33,693 nt of DNA, taken from assembly GCA_021399395.1 (NCBI GenBank), contig JAAFKJ010000146.1:1-33693 (forward strand), read 5' to 3'. The stretch is from Candidatus Heimdallarchaeota archaeon (GTDB taxonomy: Archaea; Asgardarchaeota; Heimdallarchaeia; Heimdallarchaeales; Heimdallarchaeaceae). How positions within the stretch are numbered: position 1 is the stretch's first letter; each line of letters opens with the position of its first letter. The notes below the pieces were generated by a model that was not told the origin of the DNA, ran no database searches, and saw only the letters and a list, made by a program, of their open reading frames with translations. The position numbers and the translations under genes were made by a program. Shown piece after piece: positions 8,807 to 17,690 of the stretch.

Positions 8807-9259
8807 TCATTTGATTATTTCTTTTATAATGGAGGGGCAAATATCTACTATACCTTCAAAATTTTTCAGCTCATTGATAAAATTATCAAGATCAGCATCA
8901 TCTTTCATCCAACATTCTAACATTATCATATGATCACCACTGGATGAATACACTCGGAGAATTTCATCTATGTTCTTTAGTTTTTGGAGTGTTGAAATAT
9001 AGGTTTGAGGTGTTGTGTCGATACCTAGTAAGACTCTCATGCCTAATCCTATATTCTTTGGATTAACATCTATCGAATATCTTTCAATAGTACCTTGTTT
9101 TTCCATCCTTCGAACACGTTTTCTAATCGCTGTTTCAGTAACATTCAGTTCTTTTGCAATATCAACAAAAGATCTCCTGCTGTTCTGTAGCAAGATACGA
9201 ATAATCTCGTGGTCTGTTATCTTTGAAGATTTAGTTTTAGTGTCTGAAATTCGAACCAC
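8807..9259 (-). CDS. Lrp/AsnC family transcription regulator
   Basis: This 150-residue protein has the full-length family architecture: an N-terminal winged helix (about 16-75; [20 protein letters not shown], then the recognition helix in [15 protein letters not shown]) and a C-terminal RAM effector-binding domain (about 80-148). It should bind DNA as dimers or octamers and respond to a small ligand, often an amino acid. The start is a GTG. A TATA box at 9282-9290, read on this strand, lies 23-27 bases before it, so the message is leaderless. The gene diverges from the peroxiredoxin, which is therefore a natural target besides its own promoter. Confidence 0.9.
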   Translation of the reverse strand: MVRISDTKTKSSKITDHEIIRILLQNSRRSFVDIAKELNVTETAIRKRVRRMEKQGTIERYSIDVNPKNIGLGMRVLLGIDTTPQTYISTLQKLKNIDEILRVYSSSGDHMIMLECWMKDDADLDNFINELKNFEGIVDICPSIIKEIIK

Positions 9260-9281
9260 CTAATTTTGAAATTCGGAAACA

Positions 9282-9290
9282 TTTATATAA
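9282..9290. promoter_or_regulatory. near-symmetric TATA box shared by lrp-like gene and peroxiredoxin
   Basis: TTTATATAA is almost its own reverse complement. Read leftward it is 23-27 bases from the GTG at 9259; read rightward it is about 30 bases from the ATG at 9320. No other box A is seen in the 60-base gap, so one element may serve both directions. Confidence 0.6.
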
Positions 9291-9319
9291 AGATATTCTT
9301 TCTTCAAAATGGTGACATT

Positions 9320-9988
9320 ATGTCCTTAAAAGAATACGAAGAAACCGGAAAAATACCTCTAATAGGTACTATGTTTCCAAAAATGGTTGTTCAAACCACA
9401 CACGGAATGAAGAAATTACCAGGAGATTATAAAGGTAAATGGGTAGTTCTATTTAGTCATCCAGCTGATTATACACCTGTATGCACAACAGAATTTGTTT
9501 CTTTCCAGAACCATTATGATGAGTTTCAAGCAATGAATACAGAGTTGATTGGTTTAAGTATTGATCAAGTTTTTAGTCACATTAAATGGGTAGAGTGGAT
9601 AAAAGAGAACCTTGATGTTGAGATTAAGTTCCCAATAATTGCAGATCACGGTGAAGTAGCCAGGACACTTGGTATGCTCCATAAAAAGGGAAGCAGCACT
9701 GTAAGAGCAGTATTTATCTTTGATCCAAAAAGTATCATACAAGCTATCCTATACTATCCTTCAGAACTCGGAAGAAATATGAAAGAAATAGTTAGAATGA
9801 TTAAGGCTTTACGAATATCCTCTCAAAATAATGTTGCAATGCCTGCAAACTGGCCAGAAAATGAATTGTTTGGAGACGATGTTATAGTACCTCCAGCAAA
9901 AGATGTTGATACAGCCAAAGAGCGACTTAATGACGATTCAATAACCTGCCTTGATTGGTGGTTATGCCACAAAAAGAGACCAGCTTAA
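9320..9988 (+). CDS. peroxiredoxin (archaeal Prx6-like, thiol peroxidase)
   Basis: This enzyme reduces hydrogen peroxide and alkyl hydroperoxides. Of its 222 residues, the peroxidatic motif is [13 protein letters not shown] with Cys55, and an arginine in [10 protein letters not shown] (Arg129) completes the usual active site. Two C-terminal cysteines, Cys210 and Cys216 in CLDWWLC, match the arrangement in archaeal Prx6-type enzymes, where one resolves the sulfenate. The long C-terminal arm (about 165-222) is typical of the decameric archaeal form. The frame is open back to 9266, but the ATG at 9320 starts the family-consistent N-terminus and fits the TATA box. Divergence from an Lrp regulator suggests it is under that protein's control. 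Confidence 0.93.
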   Translation: MSLKEYEETGKIPLIGTMFPKMVVQTTHGMKKLPGDYKGKWVVLFSHPADYTPVCTTEFVSFQNHYDEFQAMNTELIGLSIDQVFSHIKWVEWIKENLDVEIKFPIIADHGEVARTLGMLHKKGSSTVRAVFIFDPKSIIQAILYYPSELGRNMKEIVRMIKALRISSQNNVAMPANWPENELFGDDVIVPPAKDVDTAKERLNDDSITCLDWWLCHKKRPA

Positions 9989-10056
9989 ATCTCTTTACAC
10001 TTTTTTTCTATGTTTTTTAGGAAATAGATATATTGTAGTTCATATTTGCAAAGATA

Positions 10057-10899
10057 ATGAGTCTAAAGATAGATCATGTTATAACAAAGGATAATCCAGA
10101 GGTAAAAATCCAGGTAGGTATCTTTGAATCACAAAATTCTAAAGAAAATGCTTTGCCGATTATCATTGTTCCTGGTTGGTTAAGTGCTATAGATAATTTT
10201 GCACCAATGGCTGAGGCTTTGCAAAAATATAGAACAGCGATAATCTATGAACCAAGAGGTTTTGGAAAATCATTGACTCCTCACAAGAAGGGACTATTTA
10301 GCCCTGAGGAATACAACAACGAACTTGGTAGAATAATCGAACATCTGAAGCTCAAAGATAGAGAATTTCTCATGCTGGGAAGTTGTTCTGGTGCTTCTCA
10401 GATGTATAGTTATTATCTTGACGGAGAAGGATCTAAACCTATAGTTTTAGCTGCTTTCAACTCTCAAGAAAAATACAAGATGCCGTTTTTCATACCTGTC
10501 TTGGGAGTGATTCCAACATTTGTCATGAAATTCGTCCAAAAGATGATCATTGTTATCTATGGATTCATTTTGAAATTGAAAAAAACTGGTGAATCTCCCA
10601 ACGTAACTTGGGCAAAAAATAGATTGAAGTTGAACGATGACTGGAGTTTGAGAAGACATGTCATTGAATTTACTAATAAGTATGATATTGTAGGAAGACA
10701 AAAAGAAATTGATGTGCCGATAATAACATTCACAGCTGAAAAGGATCATTTTGTAAATCCTGAAATATCAAAGAAATTCATTTCTCACAAAGATTCTGAG
10801 CTCGTTACTTTGAAAACTGAATTGCATAGAATACACGAAGGACGAGAACAAGAGATTGCAGAATACATTCAGAAGTTTATTGAAAAATTGAAACTCTGA
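10057..10899 (+). CDS. alpha/beta hydrolase with Cys at the nucleophile elbow
   Basis: This 280-residue protein follows the alpha/beta hydrolase order: VPGW (38-41) as oxyanion loop, EPRGFGKS (65-72), a nucleophile elbow, an acid in TAEKDHF (about 226-232) and a late His in LHRIHEG. The elbow reads GSCSGA (108-113). By the GxNxG rule the nucleophile is Cys110, as in dienelactone hydrolases, rather than Ser; Ser109 and Ser111 flank it. It may therefore be a Cys-type hydrolase or a non-hydrolytic member. A hydrophobic lid lies at about 145-175. AGATATATTG at 10027-10035 makes ATG 10057 leaderless. The gene is convergent with the DegV gene, 4 bases apart. Confidence 0.82.
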   Translation: MSLKIDHVITKDNPEVKIQVGIFESQNSKENALPIIIVPGWLSAIDNFAPMAEALQKYRTAIIYEPRGFGKSLTPHKKGLFSPEEYNNELGRIIEHLKLKDREFLMLGSCSGASQMYSYYLDGEGSKPIVLAAFNSQEKYKMPFFIPVLGVIPTFVMKFVQKMIIVIYGFILKLKKTGESPNVTWAKNRLKLNDDWSLRRHVIEFTNKYDIVGRQKEIDVPIITFTAEKDHFVNPEISKKFISHKDSELVTLKTELHRIHEGREQEIAEYIQKFIEKLKL

Positions 10900-10903
10900 T
10901 TTA

Positions 10904-11767
10904 TCAAGAAATAGCTGGTAATAGAGATACGATTATCGTACCCATTCCTGTATTACTACCAATGATTGGAGTGGCTGGAGTTACATAACTTCTGTCAATT
11001 TTCCTCTTCTTCTTCAATCGTTTTATTATTGTATTAGCACCTTCTTGATTGTTAACATGGCAAATTACTAAATTATAAGTGGTTGTGGAATTGGTTCCTT
11101 TTAGTGCTAACTTTGTTAATCTGTTTATCATTGATCTATTAGTAAAAAAACCTGGTAACCTTGATTCTAAAGAACCCGGTCTTTCCATCTCTGCTATTGG
11201 TTTAATTCCGATTAGTTTAGTTAAATTTAAGATGAATTTAGATTTCAATCTCCCAGATCTGTAAACATTGTCAAGAGTATGAAAACCAACATTAAGATAA
11301 TAATTATCAATAGCTTTTGTGATTTTTTCAGTTATCTCTTTGACGGAATTTCCCTTCTCAGCTAGTTCCGCAATCGTGAGTGATACCAACCCTTGAACAC
11401 CAGAAGCTGATTCTGTATTAATTATGGTAACTTGGTTTTTGAATTCCTTAGCTGCAATTCGTACAGCTAAGAAAGTTGAACTGCTCAGATCCTTTGCAAC
11501 TGATACACAGAATACATGATCATATTCTAATTCTTCTAAGCTATCTTTTATGTGATTGACAAAATCTGTTGGTTCTGGATTAGAAGAAGAAGGTAGAAAA
11601 TCTGATTTTTTTAATTTTTCATAGAAATCAGCAACTGAGATATCAATACCTAACTTCCATGGTTTATCTTCAAAGAAAACTATATGGGGAATTCTCACAA
11701 TGTTGAATTTTTCTAATAATTCCTCTGGTAAATCTGCAGCTGAATCTGTTATAACTCTGATTTTCAA
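10904..11767 (-). CDS. DegV family protein (fatty-acid binding, FakB-like)
   Basis: At 287 residues this is the usual length for the family. It begins with the family's opening strand and motif ITDSAADLP (6-14), where the serine region contacts the lipid carboxylate. It continues with a TSNPEPTDF-like segment, here SSSNPEPTDF (60-69), and FHTLDNVYRSGRL (about 157-169), both typical of DegV. Bacterial FakB members present fatty acids to a kinase; no FakA-like kinase is in this window, so only lipid binding can be proposed. It is soluble and sits tail to tail with the hydrolase at 10057. Confidence 0.9.
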   Translation of the reverse strand: MKIRVITDSAADLPEELLEKFNIVRIPHIVFFEDKPWKLGIDISVADFYEKLKKSDFLPSSSNPEPTDFVNHIKDSLEELEYDHVFCVSVAKDLSSSTFLAVRIAAKEFKNQVTIINTESASGVQGLVSLTIAELAEKGNSVKEITEKITKAIDNYYLNVGFHTLDNVYRSGRLKSKFILNLTKLIGIKPIAEMERPGSLESRLPGFFTNRSMINRLTKLALKGTNSTTTYNLVICHVNNQEGANTIIKRLKKKRKIDRSYVTPATPIIGSNTGMGTIIVSLLPAIS

Positions 11768-11855
11768 ATGAGTTCAAGCTAAAACTATCATTATTGCTAA
11801 AAAAAGTTTGTCCCAAGGAGAATACCCTCAAAACCTTTAATTATTTACTATTGTA

Positions 11856-13625
11856 ATGAATATTGATATGAATACGAAAAAACTAATTGACAGCTCAATG
11901 GCTAGAATCAAAGCAGACATTATCTTAAGGGGAGGAAAATATGTCAATGTTTATACTAAAGAACTGTTGAAAAGTGATATTGTAATTACTGAAAATAAAA
12001 TCGTTCATATCGGTTTAGATACAACCGAGTTTGAAGGAGAAAAAACAAAGATTATCATGCTGGAAGGTGAAATTATCTGTCCTGGTTTGATTGAGTCTCA
12101 TATTCATATTGAATCATCAATGTTGACTCTTCCTGAGTTCTCAAAAGCTGTAATTCCTCATGGAACAACTACATTAGTAATTGATCCTCATGAATTAGCA
12201 AATGTTTCAGGAATTCCTGGGTTGAATATTCTAATTGAAGAAAGCAAGACCCTACCACTTAGATATTTGATCGAAGCTCCTTCATGTGTGCCCTCTTTAC
12301 CAGGATTTGAAACATCTGGTGCAGTCTTGGACAAGGATGATGTAGAAGAGCTAATGGCTAGAGATGAAATCTTTGCTTTAGCTGAAATGATGAATTATCC
12401 TGGTGTTTTCTTGGGCTTTGATGAGGTAGTAAGTAAAATTGATTCAGCGAAGAAGTATGATAAAAAAATAGAAGGCCATGCCCCTCTACTCAAAGGTAAA
12501 GAATTACAAACATACATTGCAGCTGGTATCTCTTCTGATCACGAAGCAACATCAAGTGAAGAAGTATTAGAGAAGTTAAGGTTAGGGATGAAAATGCAGA
12601 TTCGTCAAGGCTCCTTTGCAAAAGACCTTGAAAACATCTTTGCTGATTTGGATTTAGATGGAATTGATACAAGAAATATAATTATGGCAAGCGATGATAG
12701 AAATCCAATAGATCTGAAAGAGCAAGGACATCTAGACTACACATACAGGTTACTGTTAAAATCTGGTATAAATCCGTTGGAAGCAATTCAAATGCTTACT
12801 CTGAACACAGCTATACATCTAGGATTACAGGATGTTATAGGTGGGATTGCACCTGGAAAAAATGCTGATTTAGTAGTAATAGATAATCTTGAAGATTTTG
12901 AAGTAAAATCGGTAATTGCTGATGGTAAGATAATTTACAATCAAGGTGAACTTATTTGGAAAGAGCAATCTAAAACTTATCCAGATTTCATTTTAGATTC
13001 TTTGAGAAATCTACAAGTTCCATCTGTTGAAGACCTCAAAATAGCTACAAACAAAGAGAAAGAAACAATAGTAAGGGTTATCGGTGTAGAAGATCACTCT
13101 CTTATCACTCAGAAACTTACCTCAACCCTGCAAGTAGAAAACGGAGTTATTCTTCCTAATCTAGACGAAGATATTCTGCCTATTGTAATAATTAATAGGC
13201 ACACAAATGATGTTAAAATTGGGAAAGGTTTTGTTAAAGGACTAGGAATCAAAGAAGGAGCTTTAGCAAGTACTGTAGCTCATGATTGTCATCAATTGAT
13301 ATGTGTTGGTACAGACTACAATCTGATGTTGAAAGCTATTGAAGTTGTAAAAAATATGAGTGGAGGCCAAGTGGTTGTAACAAGTGATAAAATTACATCA
13401 TTACAACTCAGTTTTGCTGGAATAATGAGTATTAAACCTCTTGAAGTAGTTGTGGAAGAAACTAAAGCTCTACGTGATGCAGTATTTGAATTGGATCCAA
13501 AAGTCTCTGAACCCTTCATGGCATTAGCATTTATTGCTCTACCTGTTATCCCTCATTTGAAAATTACTGATTTTGGATTAGTTGATGCTGATAATTTTGA
13601 GCTTGTAAGTGTTGAATTGGAGTAA
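11856..13625 (+). CDS. ade: adenine deaminase
   Basis: This enzyme hydrolyses adenine to hypoxanthine and ammonia in purine salvage. Its 589 residues match the AdeC family length. The metal-binding motif is SHIHIESSM (81-89; His82, His84), followed by PHGTTTLVIDPHE (101-113), EGHAPLL, SSDHEATSSEE, and ASDDRNP near 273. A C-terminal half of AdeC type follows (AHDCHQLICVG). Start is ATG 11856; ATG 11868 is equally possible because CTTTAATTA at 11835-11843 lies about 27 bases before it. AMP phosphorylase 2 kb downstream produces adenine, so the two enzymes plausibly act in sequence. AlaX follows 48 bases later. Confidence 0.95.
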   Translation: MNIDMNTKKLIDSSMARIKADIILRGGKYVNVYTKELLKSDIVITENKIVHIGLDTTEFEGEKTKIIMLEGEIICPGLIESHIHIESSMLTLPEFSKAVIPHGTTTLVIDPHELANVSGIPGLNILIEESKTLPLRYLIEAPSCVPSLPGFETSGAVLDKDDVEELMARDEIFALAEMMNYPGVFLGFDEVVSKIDSAKKYDKKIEGHAPLLKGKELQTYIAAGISSDHEATSSEEVLEKLRLGMKMQIRQGSFAKDLENIFADLDLDGIDTRNIIMASDDRNPIDLKEQGHLDYTYRLLLKSGINPLEAIQMLTLNTAIHLGLQDVIGGIAPGKNADLVVIDNLEDFEVKSVIADGKIIYNQGELIWKEQSKTYPDFILDSLRNLQVPSVEDLKIATNKEKETIVRVIGVEDHSLITQKLTSTLQVENGVILPNLDEDILPIVIINRHTNDVKIGKGFVKGLGIKEGALASTVAHDCHQLICVGTDYNLMLKAIEVVKNMSGGQVVVTSDKITSLQLSFAGIMSIKPLEVVVEETKALRDAVFELDPKVSEPFMALAFIALPVIPHLKITDFGLVDADNFELVSVELE

Positions 13626-13673
13626 AGAGATAGATTTCAGAAGATTTTTAATTTCTCTTATTTTCTCTTACAC

Positions 13674-14393
13674 ATGACTGAATTACTTTACCAGAAAGAT
13701 TCCTATCTAAAGGAATTTGAAGCGGAAATTACAGACGTTGAAGATGACATCATAATTCTGAATAAAACAGCTTTTGCACCAACTGGAGGAGGTTTACAGT
13801 GCGATACAGGGAAAATTATCACTGAAAACGATAATGAATACAATGTTGTAGAAGTTTCATCTAGAGGTGGTAAAGTAAAACATAAACTTTCACCAGTTCC
13901 AGAAATGATTATCAAAGGCACAAAAGCTAAAGGGATTATAGATTGGGATAAACGATATAAACAGATGAGAATGCATACGGCGATGCATTCAATTTCAAGT
14001 ATTCTTTATCAAAGGTACGGGGCTACAGTAACCGGTGGAAATATAACACCCGAAAGAAGTAGGGTAGATTTTGATATTGACCATTTGCGACAAGAAAGAA
14101 TTCAAGAGATTGAAAGTGCAATGAGCGAAATAATAGCAGGAAATCATGTGATTACAGTGTCATTCTTGGAAAGGGTAGAAGCTCTTAAAGATCCTGATTT
14201 AATCAGGACTAAAGTAAATCTTATACCTGAAAGTGTCAAAATCTTGCGAATTGTAGATATCAAAGATGTTGATCGGCAAGCTGACGGGGGAGTTCATGTC
14301 AATAATACGAGAGAAATAGGTACTTTTATCCCATTAAAAACTGAGAATCGGGGTAAGGATAAGAAAAGATTATATTTTACATTAGAAGAGTAA
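13674..14393 (+). CDS. alaX: alanyl-tRNA editing protein AlaX (medium form)
   Basis: AlaX removes serine or glycine wrongly attached to tRNA-Ala, in trans to alanyl-tRNA synthetase. This 239-residue form has the N-terminal AlaRS-like barrel (FAPTGGGLQCDTG, 35-47) and the editing domain with HTAMH (101-105; His101, His105), the conserved TGGN...SRVDF (120-133) and DGGVHVNNTREIG (204-216). The usual zinc site is HxxxH plus CxxxH; here the Cys is Asp204, with His208 kept. Related Asp forms may exist in archaeal AlaX, so this need not mean loss of function. GATTTTTAAT at 13643-13652 serves as box A for a leaderless start at ATG 13674. Confidence 0.92.
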   Translation: MTELLYQKDSYLKEFEAEITDVEDDIIILNKTAFAPTGGGLQCDTGKIITENDNEYNVVEVSSRGGKVKHKLSPVPEMIIKGTKAKGIIDWDKRYKQMRMHTAMHSISSILYQRYGATVTGGNITPERSRVDFDIDHLRQERIQEIESAMSEIIAGNHVITVSFLERVEALKDPDLIRTKVNLIPESVKILRIVDIKDVDRQADGGVHVNNTREIGTFIPLKTENRGKDKKRLYFTLEE

Positions 14394-14499
14394 TGCGGAT
14401 TACCCCCTATCTTCTGATTATCATTCCATCAAAATAATCTTTTGACATAAAATAGTGAATCGACCCGATAATCTTCTTCCTAATATTTTTTTCCTTAGG

Positions 14500-14518
14500 T
14501 TTAACCGATAAGGTTAAA
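14500..14518. repeat. inverted repeat upstream of the surface-protein promoter
   Basis: TTTAACC and GGTTAAA form a perfect 7-bp inverted repeat around the 5-base spacer GATAA. It ends about 25 bases before the TATA-like AGTATTAAT (14542-14550) of the gene at 14569. It may be an operator. It could also form a short hairpin after alaX, but no T-run follows it on the plus strand. Confidence 0.4.
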
Positions 14519-14568
14519 AATGTGTCTTCAACGATAAAACAAGTATTAATGGAAATAAAGTGATATTC

Positions 14569-15549
14569 ATGAGTAGACGCGGTTATATTGGTTTATTTAC
14601 TATTCTTCTTATTCTAGGGTCTTCTTCAGCTCGAATCTGGACTGCTTCAGCTTTAGTTGACAATCAAGATGATTTTAATCTCGCACTTAATGCTGAAGGT
14701 GATGTTGAAGAATCAATAAATGCTCCATCCACAGTAAATATGTCTCAACTAGATCTTTACGATTACTATGAAACTGTTAAAGCAGATCGACGATTTAAGT
14801 GGAAAATTACAGAACTTGAAAGAACAGAAAATTTTCACTTAAAAGAAGGAGATAAGAAACTCAAAGAAGGCGATAAAATTATCTTGATTATGGGAGGCGA
14901 TCCTTGGTTACAAAGGTCACAACCTCATTCTTGGGGTCAAATCTATGTAAACGACGTAATGGCAAGGTATACAAGTGATACCGCTACTGGTAGAGCCATA
15001 TTTAAGTTTCTACAACCAGTTGGTATTAATTATATTGAAAACTTTACATCAACTTATTACAATAGTTCAGAATTTTTGAATGATTATGAAAATAACTACA
15101 ATTACACAGACTTTTTAGCTGATTATTATGGTAATATTTACAATTATACCGATATGGGTAGTGAAGGATTCTTTAATTATGTGGAAACTTCTCCTTTCAT
15201 AAATAGAACTTTCTGGACTTTTGAAGAAAACTTGGTAACATATGAAAACACAATAATCTCCGAAGTAAACAATATTACTGAAATCACTCTAGTATTTGAT
15301 AGACCCACTGGTCTCTTAAACGAGATGTATTATTCTGCATCCTTTATTAATGGTTCAGAGTATTTCGCGGGAGTTAATTTAACACTGATAAGATTACATG
15401 GATGGGGATTGCCTTATTACATTACAACTTGGGTAGTTTGGATCCCAATAATTTTGGTTGTCGTTGGTATAATAGTAGCTTTTAGACTGCATGCATTCCA
15501 AAGGTTGAAACTCTATTTAGAAGCACGAAAATTAGCAAAGAGAGATTAG
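14569..15549 (+). CDS. secreted type I membrane protein, sequon-rich, unknown
   Basis: This 326-residue protein has an N-terminal signal sequence (basic RR, hydrophobic 8-24), an extracytoplasmic domain to about 275, one C-terminal membrane helix (TTWVVWIPIILVVVGIIVAF region) and a short basic cytosolic tail. The outer domain carries at least nine N-glycosylation sequons, for example NFT, NSS, NYT twice, NRT, NIT, NGS and NLT. It includes a Tyr/Asn-rich patch with a tandem-like NYNYTDFLADYYGNIYNYTD pattern. It is probably a glycosylated cell-surface protein. No enzyme motif was recognised. AGTATTAAT at 14542-14550 supports ATG 14569 over GTG 14560. Confidence 0.75.
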   Translation: MSRRGYIGLFTILLILGSSSARIWTASALVDNQDDFNLALNAEGDVEESINAPSTVNMSQLDLYDYYETVKADRRFKWKITELERTENFHLKEGDKKLKEGDKIILIMGGDPWLQRSQPHSWGQIYVNDVMARYTSDTATGRAIFKFLQPVGINYIENFTSTYYNSSEFLNDYENNYNYTDFLADYYGNIYNYTDMGSEGFFNYVETSPFINRTFWTFEENLVTYENTIISEVNNITEITLVFDRPTGLLNEMYYSASFINGSEYFAGVNLTLIRLHGWGLPYYITTWVVWIPIILVVVGIIVAFRLHAFQRLKLYLEARKLAKRD

Positions 15550-15689
15550 TCTTTCTTTCCTTTTTATATTTTTTACTATTAGTTTAGTCAATCTACCATA
15601 AAACGAAAATGTTATATGTTCTTCTAGCATCTTTTTCCTTCCCGAAGAAATATTAATGAAAAACATTATTTCTAATGTGAGTTGATAAT

Positions 15690-17213
15690 ATGAATATATT
15701 AAAAGCAAAAAAAATCAACTATGAAATTGAACGTAATATTGCGATTGTAAATTCGCAAACACTGAGTGATCTCAAGATTAAACACTCAGCAAATGTAAAA
15801 GTAAAAAGTGATACTGGTGAGATTATGTGCGAAGTTTTAAGCACAGATACTTTAATTGAGCCAGGTTTTATTGGTTTAACAGAAAAACTAGTAGACGAAT
15901 TAAAAATTGATTCTGAACAAGCTGTGAAAGTATTTGTTAGACGACGTCCTCAGTCTATAGAATTTGTTAAAACTAAAAGAAAAGGAATGGTTTGGAAAGA
16001 GGGAGAAATAAGGTCTATTGTGAATGATATCTGTAGTGGTCATTACACAGACTTAGAGATTTCTATGTTTACTTTAGCTCAATATTATTTAGGATTGACA
16101 ATGGATGAAATAGCTAGCCTGACAACTTTCATGGCTGAATATGGGACCACCTTGAGTTTCGATGAACCAGTCTATGATAAACACTCGATAGGTGGAATTC
16201 CTGGTAACAAAGTAAGTTTAATAATTGTCCCTACAGTTGCTGCTGCTGGTTTATTAATTCCAAAAACTAGTTCGCGTGCAATTACCTCACCAAGTGGAAC
16301 AGCTGATACTATGGAAGTTCTATGTGATGTTAATTTCACAGCTGATGAAATATTGGAGATTGCACCAAAAACTAGAGGGATGTTGGTGTGGGGTGGAACA
16401 TTAGACCTATCACCTTTAGATGAGATTGTAATCCATCGTGTTGAACAACCTCTAGGTATTGATCCTCATAGTCAGATGCTTGCAAGCATATTTAGTAAAA
16501 AAGTATCTACTGGTGTAGATCATATGGTATTAGATATTCCGACAGGTGAAGGAACAAAGATGCCAACAAAAGAAGATGCGGTAAACTATGCACATGAAGC
16601 AACAGAATTAGGTCGTAGATTAGGTATCTCGATTGAAGCAGCTTTAAGCTACGGTGAACAACCACTAGGAAAAGCTATTGGACCAGCTTTAGAAGCAAGA
16701 GAAGCTTTGAACGTGATTAACGGAAATGGTCCTACAAGTGTGTTTGAGAAGAGTGCAGAGCTTTCTGGTATTCTTTTTGAGATGGCAGGTCTTGCTCCAC
16801 CAGGTCAAGGTGCAAATTTAGCAGCTGACTATATTACGAAAGGAAAAACAAAAGCAAAAATGGAAGAAATTATTGGAGTTCAGGGAGGAAATGCTACTGT
16901 ACAACCTGAAGATATAGTAGTAGGTGAGTACACATCGACAATTGTAGCTCCAAAAGATGGTTACATTGTTAAACTTTCTAATTCTGCAATCAAGAAAATT
17001 GCTAAAGCGGCTGGAACTCCTCGTCACAAGGAAGCAGGAGTTTATCTCCATAAGAAAATTGGTGACTTCTGCAAGAAAGATGATGAATTAATGACAATTT
17101 ACTCAAATAGCGAAGGACGACTAACTGATGCTCTTAATCTTTCAATGAACCTAACACCATTTCTTCTTGAAGGCATGATAATCCAACGAATATCTTCAGG
17201 TCCTAAAAAGTAA
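15690..17213 (+). CDS. deoA: AMP phosphorylase (thymidine-phosphorylase family)
   Basis: This enzyme phosphorolyses AMP (also CMP and UMP) to the free base and ribose 1,5-bisphosphate, the entry step of the archaeal nucleotide-to-RuBisCO route. At 507 residues it has the extra ~85-residue N-terminal domain that separates AMP phosphorylase from bacterial thymidine phosphorylase. The family core follows: YDKHSIGGIPGNK, SSRAITSPSGTADTMEVL, GGTLDLSP and DIPTGEGTKM. The C-terminal lobe includes GNATVQPEDI. No ribose-1,5-bisphosphate isomerase or RuBisCO lies in this window. Adenine deaminase (11856-13625) would remove the adenine product. Its last 18 bases overlap the convergent GNAT gene. Confidence 0.95.
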   Translation: MNILKAKKINYEIERNIAIVNSQTLSDLKIKHSANVKVKSDTGEIMCEVLSTDTLIEPGFIGLTEKLVDELKIDSEQAVKVFVRRRPQSIEFVKTKRKGMVWKEGEIRSIVNDICSGHYTDLEISMFTLAQYYLGLTMDEIASLTTFMAEYGTTLSFDEPVYDKHSIGGIPGNKVSLIIVPTVAAAGLLIPKTSSRAITSPSGTADTMEVLCDVNFTADEILEIAPKTRGMLVWGGTLDLSPLDEIVIHRVEQPLGIDPHSQMLASIFSKKVSTGVDHMVLDIPTGEGTKMPTKEDAVNYAHEATELGRRLGISIEAALSYGEQPLGKAIGPALEAREALNVINGNGPTSVFEKSAELSGILFEMAGLAPPGQGANLAADYITKGKTKAKMEEIIGVQGGNATVQPEDIVVGEYTSTIVAPKDGYIVKLSNSAIKKIAKAAGTPRHKEAGVYLHKKIGDFCKKDDELMTIYSNSEGRLTDALNLSMNLTPFLLEGMIIQRISSGPKK

Positions 17214-17690
17214 GGATCTTGAATCTTCGTTAACCTCCTCATCCTCTATCTCTTTTCCTTCTTTTTTCAGAACCATTTTATGCATGTAAAGTGATTGATC
17301 CAAGAATTGGATGTTGAATCCTACTTTTTGCCAAAAAGGAGTTACGAAGGGAGAGCAACAAAGTTGTATTGTATCATCTTCTATGACATTCTGTGTTAAT
17401 ATTTGTGCGCATATTTGTCCAACACCTTTTCGTCTGAGATCTTCTCTGACTTCAAAAACATAAATTATTGGACATCCTACTGACATGAATCCTCCTTCAT
17501 AATCTGGTTCATCTGGTATCACAGCAGAAACTGCAACTATTTCATTTTGCATCATGAACCCATAACACTTGATTTGGTCATCAAAAAACATTCTATAAGA
17601 AGTGAAAAATGGGAAAGAATGAGCAGGTACTTCGTCATAATCTATAATTTGGACATTGATTTCTTCAATTTGAACCAGCTCTTCACTCAT
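17196..17690 (-). CDS. GNAT family N-acetyltransferase
   Basis: This 164-residue protein carries the acetyl-CoA-binding motif A, VREDLRRKGVGQ (81-92), preceded by the typical strand IIYVFEV. It continues with a late PFWQKVGF segment, which matches the family's aFYeklGF. It should transfer an acetyl group to an amine; the acceptor, whether a protein N-terminus, amino acid or small molecule, is not readable. The C-terminal tail is acidic (EIEDEEVNED). It overlaps the AMP phosphorylase end by 18 bases, tail to tail. Confidence 0.88.
   Translation of the reverse strand: MSEELVQIEEINVQIIDYDEVPAHSFPFFTSYRMFFDDQIKCYGFMMQNEIVAVSAVIPDEPDYEGGFMSVGCPIIYVFEVREDLRRKGVGQICAQILTQNVIEDDTIQLCCSPFVTPFWQKVGFNIQFLDQSLYMHKMVLKKEGKEIEDEEVNEDSRSLLFRT

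Noticed and set aside
9266..9319. N-terminal extension of the peroxiredoxin from ATG 9266
   Set aside because: It would contain the TATA box and lies outside the family's normal N-terminus; ATG 9320 fits both.
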